From: JBKJTP01 sp046590195
Lineage (GTDB): Bacteria > Bacteroidota > Ignavibacteria > Palsa-1295
Length of the DNA stretch: 6,486 nt
Direction of reading: 5' to 3'
Assembly: GCA_046590195.1 (NCBI GenBank)
Contig: JBKJTP010000270.1
Span: 1-6,486, forward strand
Both the position numbers and the translations under genes were made by a program. The notes under the pieces are model-generated. The model saw nothing but the letters and a program-made list of their open reading frames with translations. It was not told the DNA's origin and did no database searches. This document shows positions 6,210-6,486 of this stretch, one piece after another. How positions within the stretch are numbered: the first letter of the stretch is position 1; each line of letters begins with the position of its first letter.

Positions 6210-6345
6210 CCTCAGCCAACCGCTTTCTCCGTAGCTGACCAGATAGCTTGTCTTTCGCTCTTCCTTAAACCCGCCAGGTTATCCCATTGCCGTCGTTGGG
6301 CGTGCAAGCTGATCACTAATATTTGCAGAACTTGGTCAAAACGGG

Positions 6346-6375
6346 TGTCGCCATGCGGTGACATGCGTAAATTTG
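6346..6375 (+). promoter_or_regulatory. Candidate promoter with adjacent dyad upstream of the gene at 6382
   Basis: TAAATTTG at 6368-6375 matches the Bacteroidota -7 consensus TAnnTTTG and shares the 10-mer CGTAAATTTG with the nuoA upstream region. Transcription would begin near 6380-6384, at the ATG itself. Just upstream, TGTCGCC (6346-6352) and GGTGACA (6357-6363) form an imperfect inverted repeat (6 of 7 pairs, 4-base centre) placed like an operator. A matching -33 element is not evident. Confidence 0.4.
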
Positions 6376-6381
6376 CACCCA

Positions 6382-6486
6382 ATGATCAATGTCAACCCTC
6401 TCTTCCCCGTTCTCCACGCAAATCTCATCGAGCTGCTTTCAGCGCTCAAACCTGAAGACTGGCACAAACCCACGATCTGCAAAGGC
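6382..6486 (+). CDS. DinB/MDMPI-like protein, N-terminal 35 codons only
   Basis: The visible 35 residues begin MINVNPLFPVLHANLIELL and continue SALKPEDWHKPTICKG into the right edge. An amphipathic first helix followed by LxxLxPEDWxKPTxCxG is the opening pattern of the DinB-like / maleylpyruvate isomerase N-terminal (MDMPI_N) four-helix-bundle domain. In such proteins a Trp and then a metal-ligand His follow shortly after this point, outside the window. Members include thiol-dependent transferases or isomerases and many of unknown substrate. No ribosome site precedes the ATG, which fits a leaderless mRNA from the TAAATTTG element just upstream. An ATG at 6363 in another frame gives an unconvincing product. 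The family call rests on 35 residues and is from memory. Confidence 0.6.
   Translation, partial: MINVNPLFPVLHANLIELLSALKPEDWHKPTICKG

Noticed and set aside
5932..6219. Minus-strand 95-codon frame opposite the coiled-coil gene
   Set aside because: Its translation has no recognisable pattern, while the plus strand shows heptads and an acidic head.
6363..6450. Alternative reading frame from the ATG at 6363
   Set aside because: Its product is Pro/Ser/Arg-rich without helix pattern. The frame from 6382 matches the DinB/MDMPI N-terminus.
1..6486. CRISPR array, tRNA, rRNA or insertion sequence
   Set aside because: I saw no regularly spaced repeats, cloverleaf, rRNA-like segment, transposase motif or terminal repeats anywhere in the window.

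Overview
This is a bacterial window of moderate GC. Its left five-sixths is one minus-strand block with two modules. At the right end three small plus-strand genes diverge from that block. The organism cannot be named from the sequence. Separate (unfused) nuoC and nuoD genes, sparse Shine-Dalgarno sequences, and two copies of a TAnnTTTG-type -7 promoter element point loosely to the Bacteroidota/Chlorobiota side of bacteria. This is an inference of low to moderate confidence.

Layout, in minus-strand transcription order from the right. A promoter-like region near 5472-5500 precedes nuoA (5033-5389), nuoB (4388-4981), nuoC (3783-4304) and nuoD (2390-3727). These encode the membrane subunit A and the hydrophilic connecting subunits B, C and D of respiratory complex I (NADH:quinone oxidoreductase). 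A terminator-like hairpin lies between nuoB and nuoC. A strong hairpin terminator (about 2331-2362) closes the cluster after nuoD, so the remaining complex I genes must lie elsewhere. Next comes a regulatory stretch with overlapping perfect and near-perfect dyads (2296-2330). It is followed by copZ (2042-2254), a 70-residue copper chaperone, and copA (1-2033), a P1B-type Cu+-exporting ATPase cut by the window edge. CopZ hands Cu+ to CopA for export, so this is a compact two-gene copper-detoxification operon.

Plus strand. A small protein of unknown function starts at a TTG codon (5574-5810). A second small protein has a predicted coiled coil (5961-6200). The first 35 codons of a DinB/MDMPI-like (maleylpyruvate isomerase N-terminal) protein begin at 6382 and run off the right edge, possibly translated from a leaderless mRNA.

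I see no new multi-gene system here. Most worth checking are the fold-back palindrome at the left edge, where the conserved CopA motif appears on the wrong strand, the dyad operator ahead of copZ, and the hairpin inside the nuo cluster.
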